A program made the position numbers and the translations under genes. DNA of 64,000 bases from Melanocharis versteri (lineage: Eukaryota; Chordata; Aves; Passeriformes; Melanocharitidae), in assembly GCA_013397845.1 (NCBI GenBank), contig VZTG01006291.1, positions 626,809 through 690,808 of the forward strand. The letters run 5' to 3'. The notes under the pieces were generated by a model. That model was not told the DNA's origin. It worked only from the letters and a program-made list of their open reading frames with translations, and did no database searches. The stretch's first letter is position 1. Every line of letters starts with the position of its first letter. Of this stretch, positions 1 to 13,220 are shown piece after piece.

Positions 1-668
1 TGTTATCCCTGTAACTCATGAAAGACATGGGGGGATGAAGCGTTCAAACTGCAGACACGAGCAAAGGCACTTGTGCTAAGGCTAGCAGATGTTGAAGTAA
101 CTGTGATCCAATGAGAAACTTAAACAGAGAGAGATAAAGTGAGGAAGACCCTTGCCCCGGGGAAGAAGGGAGAGATCACTATTCTCAGAAATTAAGATGA
201 TCTCAGAGATAATGAAGAGAACCTTTGCTCCTGAACAGCTCATCCTTAAAAGTGTACCCCATGGGTCAGTGGCCCACAGAGGTAGTTGTGGGAAGACTAC
301 AAAATGTAAGAAGGATCTTCACGGTACAAGCAGTTTTCCACCCGGGTGCTGCTTTGCTGTGACATTAAATCTACGAGAGAACTGTTTCTTGTGGAGAAGT
401 CTCCATGGCATGGCAAGAGAGACTTTTCTTTCTCTGAGTGAACTAAAAAAGGACTATTTTAGAAGTGATAAACTGACTGAGAAGTCCAAGTTTGGTCTTT
501 TTACGTTGTCAGTGGCGAAGTAAAGATGAGAAGTGGGGGGAGGAAAAGTGTTTTGAAGGTTTATGCTGATTCTTACTATTTTCCTTTTAGTTCTGTTAAT
601 AAAGTTTTCTTTATGCTCTTTAAGGTTTTGAGCCTGCTTTGCCTCCTCCTAATCCATATCTCACAGCA
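1..668 (+). mobile_element. ERV long terminal repeat, probably solo, avian ERVL-like
   Basis: The segment begins with TG and ends with CA (TCACAGCA at 661-668), as a retroviral LTR should. An AATAAA polyadenylation signal at 598-603 is followed by a T-rich U5-like tail with the GAGCCTGCTTTGCC motif near 630, which I recognise as typical of abundant passerine LTRs. The family name is an inference from memory. No primer-binding-site-like sequence follows 668 and no second LTR copy occurs in the window, so it is probably solo. The left end coincides with the window edge, so a few bases may be missing and any target-site duplication cannot be tested. A 123-codon open frame at 152-523 lies wholly inside the LTR and is not a gene. 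Confidence 0.8.
598..603 (+). promoter_or_regulatory. LTR polyadenylation signal
   Basis: A perfect AATAAA lies 65 bases before the LTR 3' end, the usual place for the signal that marks the R region. It supports the + orientation of this LTR. Confidence 0.7.
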
Positions 669-3600
669 AAAAATTGAATAGATGATTTTAGTGGGTGCAC
701 TAATGTTCAACTAGAACTAAACCTGAGACAACAGGTTATTGTAAAAACTTTTAAAATTAAATAAAATAAGAAAAAATTGCTTGTGAATGAACCTTTAGTC
801 AGTTGGTGGTGGGAAATGAAGGAATGGTATCTGCATGCAGTTCTGGGTATCCAATAGCACAGCTCTGCCCAGTGCATGTGGTCCCCAGGCCCACTGGGTA
901 GCTGTTGGGGTAGGACTCCCTTACCCAATTGTAATCTGCTACTTCTTGTCAGGAAAATAAATCTGAATAATGAATTGATGGGAAATGGGCCCCTGTGGAA
1001 GAATAGCCTCCAAACTCTTTTTAAAAAGTAACTTCAGAAAATGGAGCAGTATGGTTAAAAGAAATTGGTGTTGTTTGGGCTGTCAGATAAGGCTTTATCC
1101 TCTCCTGCTGCAGTTTCTATTGCCTGAAATATGCTTTAAATATGCTCAGTCTCCTAACAATAGCCAATCTGCCACTGGAGTGCTCAGTGGCAGCTCTTTG
1201 GAAGAGTTTTTTTTTGTTGCTGGAGTACTGTCTAAGTGAACCAACTGCTGTCTGGTCTTTGTGTGGCAGATGGTTTCTGAACAAGAAACTCAGAACTTAC
1301 CATGTGGGTCAGTACTGCGCAATGATGTTTCAAATTTCTAGTGCTCTTTCTGCATTTCCATGCTTTTTGGTGTTTTAATTGATGAATATTGGCCTGATTG
1401 CTTGGCCATTTCATGTCAGGGTTCATACTTGGTGACTATGAAGTTTTCCCAAGGCTGTTCTTTTTGGCTGTAGCCAAAACAATAAATTTGTTTGCTACAA
1501 ACTCTTTGTTTTGCCTATGGTCCTGAACTTTTAATGCACTTACTCTGTTATTTTTTTAGGCCTTATGGTATTGATGCCAAATTACAGTAGTCTGTCTTTG
1601 TAATTCATCTTCCTTGCTGTGGCTGCTGTCTTGCAGTTTATAATCTCAAAAAGTATTGAAACTTGTATGAAAAAAATAGCTCTCTGGAGAGAGAAATCAG
1701 TTGTTTGGAGTTGCAACCACAAGTGATTTTTTAAATCCTTAAAATGTCTTTCAGGATGTAAACCCCAAACAATTTTGAAGTATTTATCCTATTTAATATT
1801 TGTTAATATTAGTATCCTAGTTAATAATTTTTGGTTGGTCAGCAAGAGAACTGACCCTTTGTTTGATCTTCTGAGTAGCTGGTATGTGGCTGGTGACTGA
1901 GTATCTGTTATTTCACCTTAAGATACTGCACTGGTGTGAATGTCTCTGTCTCTTTGAGATTTACAGTGGTGGAGGACTGGACGTGTGGGGCCCCTTCACT
2001 TCTTTTAATTGGACAAAGACATTTTCTCTGGTGGTGACCAGAATGAGTAAGGTGCTGTCACTTGGCTGAGGAGGTCATGGAAGAGTTTAGACCTCTGTGT
2101 GGTGTAAAGTGCTGCTGTAATTCTAGTTTCAAGTGTCTTGATACAGATGGAAAGTAGGTCTTGATAAGCAGTTGGCTAAGGGACCAAATACATCAAGCAC
2201 AAGAATCTTTTTTTGTGGCTGATAGTGACCTCTATATATGTAGGTTTATACTTTGGTTAAAAGTACATACACAGAGGACTCCAGGGGTAGAATGGAAACC
2301 ATGGTCCCCAGGTCCAAGGGATGCAGTCACAAATTATTTAAAACTGAGATCAGGCTCTGAACTTAATGCCATGAGCTTTGTGAAGAAGATGATCTCATGA
2401 ACTTCAGGTGGCTACCATGTAGTACAGCTTTGTGCCTCCCAGCAAGCTTGGTTATGGCTGCAGGGATGTTAATTAATTAATAAAATAATTAATTTGTTTA
2501 TAACTCCTTTTAGAAGTCCTAGGGTGTGCTTCTACTTTTATGAAAACTCCACGGAGTTCAGATACTGTCACACTAGTGCCCTCTGAAAGTGCCATCTGTT
2601 GCTCAGGCTGTCTGTAGTCTTTAGCACTTTTACACTTCGTAGAATATTTTTGTATTCCCACATCAACTAAAGTAAATAGGTTGTGGTGGGCATAAAAATG
2701 TATTTTATGAGAATTTCTATTACAAATATCCATTCCCTACTACAGGAAGAAAGTATTAAACTAAAACATTTCCCAATGAATTACAACTGCGGTTGTAATT
2801 CTGTATGATCAGGGTAAATGTCCATTGATTTCATGCTATCTAGTACACATATAAAATAAACAATACTTACCATAGGTTTATTTTAAATACTGGTAAAAAG
2901 ACATCCTACAGTTCTGTTTGCCATATTGTATATTACCAGTAGCTGGAGGGTAATTTTTCAGTTCTATCCTACACATGCAGAATTTAATAGCACTATTGCA
3001 ATACTTTGGTTTTCATCTTTAATGTTGCAGAGTTTGTAGGGTCGAGTTGCTAGGCCAGGGTTGTATTAGTTAAGGGAGGAAAATCACCTGTTACTTTCTT
3101 CAGTGGTTTTGTTCCCTATGGACATGCTAATGTCTTTTTTGACCTAAGTTCGGAACTTGAAAATGTTCACATCTTTTCTATGAGAGAAGCTGAACAGCCC
3201 AAACTCATTAAAATATTAAAGTGGCAAAATAAATTCTGCCTAATTTAATTTTAATAATTAATAAACATTACTTAGATCATGATTGAAAACCAGCCACTCA
3301 GAAGACAACAGAATAAACTGGTAAAGTGTAAGGAACAATAGAATCATAACTGTGTTCTACTTCTAGAGTCCATTAGTTTGAACTTAGGTGACTTGGTTTA
3401 TTTTTGTGAGGCTGTCTGTAACAGTACTGGTTCAAAGCATTATCAGCAGGCGTATTTTGGTGAATTAACAGGAATCTATCATAATTTAAGTGCATTTCTA
3501 GTGAAATTCAGAGAGGTCTCAAGCCTCATACAGTGAGATACAGCACTCCTATGTCCATCAGACTCTGTGTGTCTCCATCACCTGGTCCAAAAAATAGCAG

Positions 3601-5700
3601 GAGCTGGAGTCCAGCATTCAGCAGATTTAAACTGGGGCAGCTTCTGCTTCAGAGCTATTATTGAGCAGACTTTTGTACTGTAAAAGCTTATTAAATGCAT
3701 GGTAAGCTTCAAACACATCGGTATTCTGTTGAATGTAATTAGACTATTACCATGGTTAAATTAGTACACTTGTTTAGTTTTTTCAGATCGAGGCCTTAAA
3801 GAGTAAGTCTGAGGAGAGCCTTTGCTTTGAATATTTTCTGATGCAAATATCTGTAGCAATCTCTTAGCTCTGAGATACACAACATTAATTTTAACATGTT
3901 GCTCACACTTGGAAAACAGTGTTGCTAACATGTTGTTTTACCATGTTGCTAACTGGAAAACAGCAAGTTGGCTCCTGTATTTTCAAAACCACAGATATTT
4001 TTGAAGTCTTTAAACTACTTACACCTTTCCAAGGTGCAGGTTGCAATCCTAAAAGTCTTGTCTTTCCTATGGGCTCTGGGAAAATTCAGGTTTCTTCACC
4101 TTCCTGTAGGCAGGGATTCACTGTTGAAAAAAAAAGTTAACTCTGAGTTGTGGATCTAGAGGACACTGGGGTGGTGAGTGGCCTCTTAGTTTAGCACAGC
4201 TGGGTTTTGTGTAGGACTTGACTAAGTAGCTGCAAGAGCTCTGATGCCCCTAACTGGTGACAACTGCAGTATTTCATTTTCTGAATGGCATTTAGGCGTG
4301 TCAACAGGAACAATTATTCTCTGCAAAAATCAAAGCCATTGAATAGATGCATCTTAAAATGTAGGTAGGGATCAGCTTAAAGAATCCCACAAAATCAATC
4401 CAGAGCATTTTCTATTATTTAATATCTTAATGCAGTTAATAATTATTTATAAGAGAAATTCTTTATTGCTGCCTGGTGGTGGTGGAAAGTGAGTTGATTT
4501 TTTTTATTTGCTCACTTGTGATTCAATTGTAAACATCGGAGAGGGAGTGAGCCTTCCTAATTTGGCTATATCTGGTCAGTGCCTTAAAAACAAATACTAG
4601 TCAGACCCTTCTATTTTTCCACACATTTTTTGGAGCGAGAACAAATGCTTTTTCCCCAGCATTCTTGAGAGACTGTTATATGATGAGCTGTGACTTACTG
4701 TTGTTTAAAAAACTCCTAAGTAAACAAAACAACATTTACTCACAAGCAGGCACAATATTTGTCATGTTTAACCTTGTTTGTTCAATGGAGATAAGAAACT
4801 GTCTGAAGGCATCAAGAACCAGGAGATTTTAGCTTATAGTGTAATTAATTTATTTTGTTGAAACATGTTTACGATTCCTTTCCTCTGAGGACTGGCCAAG
4901 GCAGGGGTACAGATGGGGTGGAGGGTTTTGTTTCTCCCTTGGCAGAGGATGTTTGTTCTGAACTCTCTGAGTTGTGTGTGAGCATGAATTTCTGTGGGAA
5001 CTTTTTTTTTCTTTTTAATTAATTCAGAGAGTAAATTTCCAAATATTTTTAATATGGAATTTTAAGTGGTGGTAGTTACACAGATAGTGGTGTAAGAAAG
5101 GAAATGCAGACTCTTTCTTCTCAGCAGTAAGAGAAAATCCAGAAATAATGCCTGAAGACTGATCTCCATATCTCCCACCTGGCATGGCTTCCATGATTGC
5201 ATATGATAAAGAACAGCGTTTTGTTTTAAAATTCTGCAAATGGCTTGGAGAATGTTGAGAATCGGTTTGAGGAACTTAGAGATTTTTTTGTTTGTGTTTA
5301 GAAGCTCATCAACATTCTTGGTTTGTACCAATGACTTAGGACTCGTCAGGCTTTGTGTCTGACTGTGGTGATTTGCATTTTTTAAATTATTTTTTTATGT
5401 GCGTGAAAATGATATTTTTAGAGACGCTTCTTTCTCCAAACAGCAAGTGATCAGGCTACCTCCTCTGGGACCCAGCTGAACTCAAATATTCATGTTGCAA
5501 GATTTTTCACAGCCAGCATATGGCTTGATTGCCTGCATTGGCCAAGTCTTGGTCAGGTTGTTTTCTTTCATACTTAGCACTGCACAATATCTGTTAGAAT
5601 TTGCCTCTTTGCCTTATAGAAATTAGTTTCTGGACTTAGGAAAGGTGCTTCCTCTCCATCTAACTGATAGCATACATCCACAACGAATATAAATCAGTGT
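669..5700. other. Unique non-coding DNA
   Basis: No convincing gene is seen. The stretch is AT-rich, with short open frames whose products resemble nothing I know. It contains a TTAA-rich low-complexity patch near 2470-2495 and a small imperfect repeat at 3893-3963. Confidence 0.6.
3893..3963. repeat. Imperfect direct repeat around AACATGTTG
   Basis: AACATGTTG occurs at 3893 and again at 3927, and a related CCATGTTGCTAAC follows at 3941. TGGAAAACAG occurs at 3910 and again at 3954. Together these form a roughly 35-45-bp diverged tandem duplication. AACATGTT is itself a palindrome. Confidence 0.6.
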
Positions 5701-5786
5701 AGGTGTCCCTGCCCATGGCAGTAGGGTTGGAAATAAATGATCTTTGAAGTCCATTCCAGCCCATTCTGTTCCATGATTCTGTGATC
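5701..5786 (+). mobile_element. CR1 LINE 3'-end fragment
   Basis: The sequence follows the CR1 3' untranslated end: TGTCCCTGCCCATGGCAG, then GGTTGGAAATAAATGATC, then a CCATTC core, ending in CATGATTCTGTGA, which is the octamer-like terminal repeat of CR1. About 86 bp remain. The 5' side is truncated, as is usual for CR1. It carries many substitutions, so it is old. Confidence 0.85.
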
Positions 5787-5808
5787 TGACACCTGTGGGA
5801 CTATAACT

Positions 5809-5828
5809 GGGGGGGAGAGGGGGGCGGG
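5809..5828 (+). repeat. G-rich tract with quadruplex potential
   Basis: Runs of 7, 6 and 3 guanines are separated by AGA and by C. Splitting the 7-G run gives four GGG tracts with loops of 1 to 3 bases. The tract lies 22 bp past the end of a CR1 fragment. Confidence 0.55.
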
Positions 5829-7683
5829 AAGGCAGTATTTTCTATGGGTAGGTGTCCATAAAGTTTGTGGATTGGGTTTTTTTTTTATTAATACATCTTG
5901 ATTTACATGGCAGAGTAAAATTATTCGAATAGCTGCAATTTCTAGGTATTTAATTTCTGCTGCAAGTGTTTTTGACAGGAAACCACAATACCCATTACAG
6001 AATATCAGCTACTCCTTCATCAAATGGATTTGATAAAATGTCTGGAGTTAAAACTTGGGGCACACTTGGGTCTGTAAAGGATTATGATGCACAGGGTCTC
6101 TGGCCAAGCAGTTCATGAAACAACCTGAGCCTAAATCTATAAAGCAAGAGCAAAATGTTTCGTTTTTTTTTTTTTAGCTAGTCATTATTGAAATGTATAA
6201 TTATTTAGGGAAGTTTGCTTAAAGATGTGTAATTATATAGGATATTTTGTCTTCCTCTGTTGGAAACAGTTGGCTTTATCGTAAGAGAGTATAGCACAGA
6301 CAAAGATGTCCTCAAAACCTTGCCAGGCCCTAAACCTAACCTGCCTGTCCCAGTCTTGGCACTTAGTTCTGAGCCTGTTTATCTGAGTGTTGAACACTCA
6401 TTTCAGTTGGTTTTTGAATTTTAAAAAAAAAGGGCAAAGTAAAAAAGTGGTATAAATATATTTATACCGGAAGTCTTGGGCTTCTTATATACTTGCAGCA
6501 TAGTACACTGTGGCTGTAGTCTCCTTTTTTTTTTTTAAGTATTCTATTTTTTACAAAATACTATTTATTGTCAAAAAAAAGTTTTTAGGTTTTAGGTTTG
6601 CTTAAAAGTGAGACTCTGGAAACTTAATGTAATTGCATGAAGAACGTTATGCTCTTTCACATGAGCAGTAAACAACTGTTTCTACATATAAAGCAAGGTT
6701 GTTAGTAGCCTTTTTTTTAAAGCAAAATACCTTTTATGCTGCTAGTTTACGAAACATTCTTAAAATACAGTTAATGCTTCAGGATGCTCTGAGGGTAGCA
6801 GTGGAATATACTGCTGAATAAATGGGTTTTCTGGCTTCTTTGCATTGATATTTCTAATAGCAATGCTAATTTTTTCTGATAGTTTTATGGAAATATTTCA
6901 TGAGGGAGAAAATCAAGATAATATTTGCTTGTCCTTCTGCTGTGCAAATGAGCCGGTAAATCATCTGACACCTGTTTGTTTGGCAAATAAGTGAATTTAC
7001 ATGGGTAGAATTAAGGATTAGAAAGAGATGAAAGCAGTTTTACAGGGCTGCTTCCAGAGGTTTGTGGAGTTGTAGCACCAATGGCCTGTTGTATCACTAA
7101 TTTTGAGCAGAGAGAAAAGCTTCCCACCAACAGGTTGTCAGAAATACTTGAGGTTTTCTTTATGGAACACTTCAGAGTGCTCGTGGGTATGCAAGTGTCA
7201 TGGCAATGTAATTAGAAAAGTCCAGCAAAACCTGGTGGCTGCACCACCAACTCCCTGTGGTGGTCGAGTGTGCCCAGAGTGGACCTGCTTTATAAATAAT
7301 AGAGAATTAAAGAAGAAAAAGTAGAGCTTTCCAGTGCATCGGTGTCTGAAAGGAAACTGCAGTGAGCTGTGTGAAGGAAACCAAAACAGCCAAGGTATTT
7401 CATACAGAGAAGATGTAGAGTTACCAAGTGATTACACTATTAGTGGATAACATTATGATAGAATTGGAGAAAACCAGGACAAAGGTTTGCCTGTCCTTGT
7501 CAGCATATCCATAGCAGCAGTGGCACTATCTGCCTTGTTTTTTCAGGTTCTTGTATTGGGAAACCAGACAGACTTGGAGAATTTTTGGTCAAGTCCAGCT
7601 TGTCTTGGAGGTGCATGATAGGAGGCAACAAGTTCAAGTTAGGAGATGGGAAACCCTGATCAGATAGAAGGGAAAAAAATAAA
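5829..7683. other. Unique non-coding DNA
   Basis: AT-rich DNA with several homopolymer A or T runs (for example near 6165, 6420 and 6525). No gene, RNA or mobile element is recognised. Confidence 0.55.
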
Positions 7684-7852
7684 ATTGAGGGTGATCAAGC
7701 ATTGGAAGGAGGTGCTGGAAGGAGAGACTGTGGCATCTCCATCCTTGGAGATGTCCAAAACTTGACTGAGCAGCATTAATTTAATTGACTGTGCTTTTAG
7801 GCAAAGTGTAGGACTAAATGTCCCTCCATCCTCAGTCAGTGTTACAATATCA
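7684..7852 (+). mobile_element. Old CR1 LINE 3' fragment
   Basis: Reads as a decayed CR1 C-terminal and 3' UTR segment: ATCAAGCATTGGAAGGAGGT, GTGGCATCTCCATCCTTGG, AGGACTAAATGTCCCTCC and CCTCAGTCAGTG appear in the order expected for CR1. The terminal repeat has degenerated (TTACAATATCACA). The pattern fits an older CR1 subfamily than the 41 kb copy. Confidence 0.75.
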
Positions 7853-8679
7853 CATTTGATCTGTAGGAGAGTAGCTTTAAATTTAATCTTCTGTAGTGAA
7901 CTTCCTTGGGGAGCGAGGCATGTCACTGCTGTGCCCTGCTCCCGACCTTTTGGGACTCCTGGGTGCTTCTGGCTTCCCTCGTCCCAGATGAGGTCTGGCT
8001 GGCAGGAGCAGTGCCTGCACTGACGTTCTCTGGGGAGCTCCCGATCTGACAGAGGTCTGAAACACAAGGCTTGTTTCAGCTCTGAGTAACAAATAAATCA
8101 AATGCAACTATTAAATCTACTTAGGATTTCTTTGTAGGGATTCCCGAGCTGAGTCATGCAGTTCGTAGTCAGTGACCCAACTTGTAATTAAAAAAGATGA
8201 TACACTCGGAACTTGTCCAAAACCAATTCATATTTAGCTCTCACTCTCCACAAGTCTTATGCATTATCAGCAGTATTTCATTGATTACACTTTTTCATAT
8301 TAAAAATTGTTGGAGTATATAACCTTAATTTTGGAAAGGCTTTTAAAAGGTACTCAGGAACACACCTGATAGAAAAACTGAATTGTTGTCATTAGAACAG
8401 CTTTATGCAGAGGCAAGGAAAACTCAAGCCAAGCATTTTCTAAAGCATTATATGCTGCAGTCCTTCATTATAGATTGTTTCGAAGAGGGGAAAAATGAGA
8501 AACAAACCATCAACCTTATCTTATTCAGCCCACAGAGCTCTTGCACTGTGGGATGGGCAGTGTATACTTCCACAGTTTGAGTATTTCCAGGAAATTGGTC
8601 AGATATTTTGCATCTTTTCATTCAGTGGGCGTGGTGTGCTTATGGGTTTTGATGTATTTATATACTTAGTTCACATTAC

Positions 8680-8812
8680 ATTTTTTATTTTTATATGTAT
8701 TATATTTTATCTGTATATATATTTTTATATGTATTTTTATATTATAATATATATATATACAATATATACAACATATATACAATATTGTTTATATGTACTC
8801 TGTATATTCAAG
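8680..8812. repeat. AT-rich low-complexity tract
   Basis: About 130 bp almost wholly A and T, including an alternating TA run at 8746-8758 and repeats of ATATATACAA. The + strand frame at 8495-8824 that crosses it is an artefact of this composition. Confidence 0.85.
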
Positions 8813-10944
8813 CCTATTGTTTAACATAGTGGTGTGGCATCATACTAATTTCTTATAGCTCTTGATTGTCATAGAGGAAACATGATCGTGAATGAAGGAA
8901 GTGCCAAAGTTCTTTAGGAGTGGCTGATACTCTCTTTTCTGTAAGAGGGGCCTCATTGATTCAAAGAGTTTCCACTTAGCTCCCTGGGGCTGAGCAGAGG
9001 ACTAACCTTGGAGAAGTTCCCATAGAGCAAATCAGTGCATATGAGGATTGTGGATGTTCTCCCTTGTCCCCATCAGGGGTAGCAGAAATTTTGAGCTTAC
9101 TGTGAAGTGCTCTGGACACTGCAGGCCAGGTGGGTAGTGGCTAATGCTGTGTTGTAGCCACAAGATGAATGTTGGATTTATTTTCAAACCGGTTAGTAGA
9201 GTAACTAGAGCCATATATAATCGCCTTCTTTAAAAAAAAAATCTGTCAGAAGTTTTATGCACAGTAAATGTGAAAGCTGCAATAAGGAATAAATTATCAA
9301 ATGGCTCAAGTTCAGTGTCTGTTTGAAGGCTATGGAGGGGCGGGAGTGTAGTGGAAATTGTACTTGTATTTTACACCTGACAAATTGAATTACAGCAACA
9401 AATCTGTATAATTACAATTCAGAGACCAGGATTTCTTCTTGGAGTTGGGTAATTAGAAGCAGGACTACACCTGAAGTTTCAAATTGGATTCTTAGAAAGA
9501 GTCGCTTACATGAATATGACCTGTACAGAAATCAGTGTTTTCATCTCTTCTATTTTAAGAATTTTGAATCATAATGTAAAGTGACTCATCCATTATTTCC
9601 TCATCTCTTCATCAGCAAGACACACAAGAAATTGTTCCTTTGTTTCCCTGCGAATGGGAAATCTTTACGGTTTCTTCTCTTTTCAGCAGGCATTCATAAA
9701 TCCAATTAACATTAATGAGTCTCACATGTGTGCGTCGAGAGAGGAAAAAATAGACCTTTTGTCTCTCCAAGTATGTGTTTAACTGCAGAAAATGAAATGA
9801 AGAAAAAGCTTCTGGTGAATCACGGGTTACAAAGTCAGTAGCTCCTGTCTCATTTTGCAGTATTCCCCTGGTTCTCTCTCCTCTTTCAAGGGTCCTTGTA
9901 GGAGCTGTAAGTGCAGGATGAGCAGTGCTGTTGGTGAGGTGGAGAGCACTATTATTACCTCCAGTTCTAAGATTAATTACTAATAGGTCACGTTTTCAAC
10001 GGAATGCCAGGATTGCAGTAGGGTTAATGTGACTGTGCTTCTGTCTCATGACATAACTCCATGGGAACAGAGTTAGAAAAAGTAAAAAATATTAATTGCT
10101 CAGTGACCTATAAAGAAGAAATACTTAGTGCCGTTCTTCAGAAGTTGTGTTGTCTCTCTGAAGAATGGGATTGATGTTGCAAGAAGTTAGTGACATTTTC
10201 TGTTATTCAGCAACATCTCTTGTTTACTTATGGGCACTCTCAGAGCAGCTACGACTTTCCCAATGACACAGGAGGTCTTGATCAAGCTCAATGCTGTTAG
10301 CAAGTGAATGGGGTCTTAGTAAATTAAACACTGCCTCTAGGAAAGCATCTGCTACTGTTGCTGGCAAAACAGTCTGAACACAGGCTATTTTGCTTTATTT
10401 AATTCGTTGCCAATTAACACTAACATTTGATTACTGATTTGGGTATTGGGGTTGGGAAAGAAGACTCCAATTGAGGAAATGTTTCCTTGAATTTGGCAGT
10501 GCTGAGGTTTGGGGTGGAGTGGGTGGTTCACAGCAGTGCCACAATCCACCAGAAGTCCCACTAAGGTACCCCTGCAGTCCCCCACCACCTAAACCTGCCG
10601 TGTGTCCCCAGAACACTCCTTCAGTCACAGCTGACATGTGAAAAGGCTCGGAAGAGCTCAGTGCAGTGTAAATACAGTGAAACCATATGGTCTATCAGAA
10701 TCATAGTATCACTTCAGAGGTTTAGAACTAGTGTGTTTATTAGCTGTAATCACTTCAAAATTTTCATTGGAGTGGATGGCTGTAAGTACTCAATATAGTT
10801 GTATTTCCATACAAACCTTTCTACAGTTTGGTTTGGAATAGAAGTCACCATCATTCACCTCAAAAAAAGAACAGTGGAAGGCTCTTTGGGTATCCCCTGT
10901 GTCCGACAGCCGTCCAGTAGGATCATGATTATGCTTTGACAGAG

Positions 10945-11235
10945 CTATAGACTACGACTGACTCCATACAAGATGATGTAATTTGTACATCTGTATCGGA
11001 TGCTCTGTGCTTTAAAATAACTGTTGTTGCAGTTTTCTGCCAGGAAGAATTTCTTGAAACTACTACTATTTTGCAACTGTGCTTCCTTTGTGTAATTTGA
11101 AATTAAGCCAAATTTGTCCTGACTAATTGCTGTCTCCTCAATGGCTACATCCTTCAGATATTTGTAAGCTGTAAGAATCCTCATTACTTGCACCTCTTCC
11201 AAGCTTGGCATGTTTAGCTGTTTTCCTTTCTTCAT
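10945..11235 (-). other. Unidentified protein-like open frame
   Basis: The frame runs 96 codons from an ATG to a TAG. The residue mix is protein-like and charged, including LEEVQVMRILTAYKYLKD and IEETAISQDKFGLISNYTKE. Just upstream on the same strand two other frames are open: one of about 60 codons (about 11435 to 11252), and one giving SSELEELIYEERKTAKHAK near 11185-11245. Adjacent frames of similar character could be one old coding segment broken by frameshifts. I recognise no family, and an open frame of this size is within chance for 64 kb. It could be a decayed retrocopy or nothing. Confidence 0.15.
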
Positions 11236-13205
11236 ATATCAGTTCCTCTAGTTCTGATGATGGCGTGGCTTTTCTTTCAACTCGCTCCAGCATTTCAACA
11301 TAAATCTATCAAAATGCCTCCCAGTAGTCCGTTTAAAAGGTGAAATTAGAAGAACTCCATGGATGTTGCTAGTGGTTCCTTGATGTGCAGATACCTGGGG
11401 GTGGATTGTGCAGTCTGCATTTATTGTGGCATGTGCTTATTCTATACATAGTCTCACTAGCATCATTGGGACCACTCACTTCATTCTATTCTTATCACTT
11501 CCCTATTCCCTCCTCCACTCCTCAGATTCCTTGCCACAAATGCAATGTTTGGATGTGGGTAGACTTTTTAGTTTTCTGGAGTCTCTATTTGTGCTATGAC
11601 TTCTCTGTTGCCTTTGATGCATCCATTAGAATTTCCAACTTCTCAAAAAGGTGCTTTGATAAATTCTGGGTTAGAACACTTGTACGATAGGCTTGTTTGT
11701 GTTTTGTAAGAATAATGTGATCCTTGTCAGGAGCTGACAGATTTATTTCCTTCTGCACTATTAATTGCTCTAAGTTGTGTATGTGTGTGGATATATTTGT
11801 TCTTTCTCTTGTGACAGAAGAGAATTAAACATGAATTACATCTACACAGAGACATAAGTTTTATTTCTGACTTCTTTGTCTTTTAATCTTTGTCTTCTTT
11901 TCCCCCAGTGTGTTTTTTTCTCTGTCTGTGGATCTCCCTAGCTTGGTGAGCATTTTGTGTTGGCCTGCCTGATGCAAACCTCAGCTTGGTGGTTCCATTC
12001 AGTTTGTAGCGCAGCTCTTTGACCTCCTAGTCAACTTTAGCTGACTCTCCTTATGTGATTTTTTTGGGATGATCTGAATCCACTGAAGGTTCCTTTTTTA
12101 GGGAAAAAAAACCAACTCAAATTTGCTACTTTCATGGCAAATATTTAGAAATACATGTGTTTTGTTGAACTTAGATCTCACTGTTGATTCTTATGCAGTT
12201 GTACAGTTTAATTTTCTCAATTTTGCCACCCTGACTAGATTGTCATTCTCATCACTTACCTACTGCAACCATCATTTCTTCATAGACTGAATTTTTAAAA
12301 TGACAGACATAAATTGAATTAAGCTGAGCTTCACAGCAGACAAATGCTAGTCACCCTAAATGCATTTTTACTTCTAAAAATATATGAGAGCAGTCAAGAT
12401 GTGTGGTTGTTTAATCTGAAGAAGCATCTTGCTTTTGCAACATCCATTTCCCAGGGATGCTGTAGAATGCGAGGCTGCAGAAATACACATTATTGTCAAC
12501 TTTTTCATAACAGGATTAGCTCTTACATCTTCCTGTTCTCTTTCACCCTTTGTCACTGCAGAGAAGCACAGGACATAACTCACTGCAATTTTGTGTTGCT
12601 TTCCTTTGGGGTGCCCCTGCTGTTTTCTTCTGTCCCCCCTTCTCTGTGCTGGGGGTAAGGTCCCTGTAGGGTGACATGGCCATGGTGCTTTCACTCTTGC
12701 TAAAGTGCCAACCTTGGCCATGAAAGGAAGGAAAGGGAAACATCATAAAACTTTAAAAGGCAGTGCCGATGAATTGTTATGCATGCTTGAACACTTCAAG
12801 AAATGAAATAAAATCCTGGGATACCAAGATTGCCTGGTGGGTGATCATTTTTATGACAGAGCTCTGTATTTGAGAAATACTTGGAAGAAAATAAACAGAT
12901 CTATTGACTACTTTACTTGAAGTCACCGAACACTTGTTTAAAAAAAAAAAAAGTTAAACTTCAGTATTTTATGTTTCTTGCTGCTTTATTTCCCTGTTCC
13001 ATTTCTTTTACATCCATAATTTGGAGGAATGGGGGCTGCTTATGACTATGTTACTTGTAATTGAACAGATGATTTGTTAAATGCAGTTGTGTTATGGTCC
13101 CTGTACTTCTTTATGTCTGTCTATCCTGGACTTCTGCTTTGCTTTTCTTTTTCACGTACCTTTTTCCATTTTTTTCCTCTCTGCCTATACCTCCCTAATG
13201 CTTGC

Positions 13206-13220
13206 TTTTTTTTTTTTTTT
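13206..13220 (+). repeat. Poly-T run (T15) followed by CCCAG
   Basis: Fifteen T residues are followed by CCCAG, so it resembles a strong splice acceptor. The sequence after it opens only a short frame on the + strand. Treated as a homopolymer. Confidence 0.7.

Noticed and set aside
152..523. 123-codon open frame
   Set aside because: It lies entirely within the ERV LTR, and such LTRs have no coding role here.
7660..8067. 135-codon - strand frame
   Set aside because: It runs antisense through an old CR1 fragment, and the remainder has no motif.
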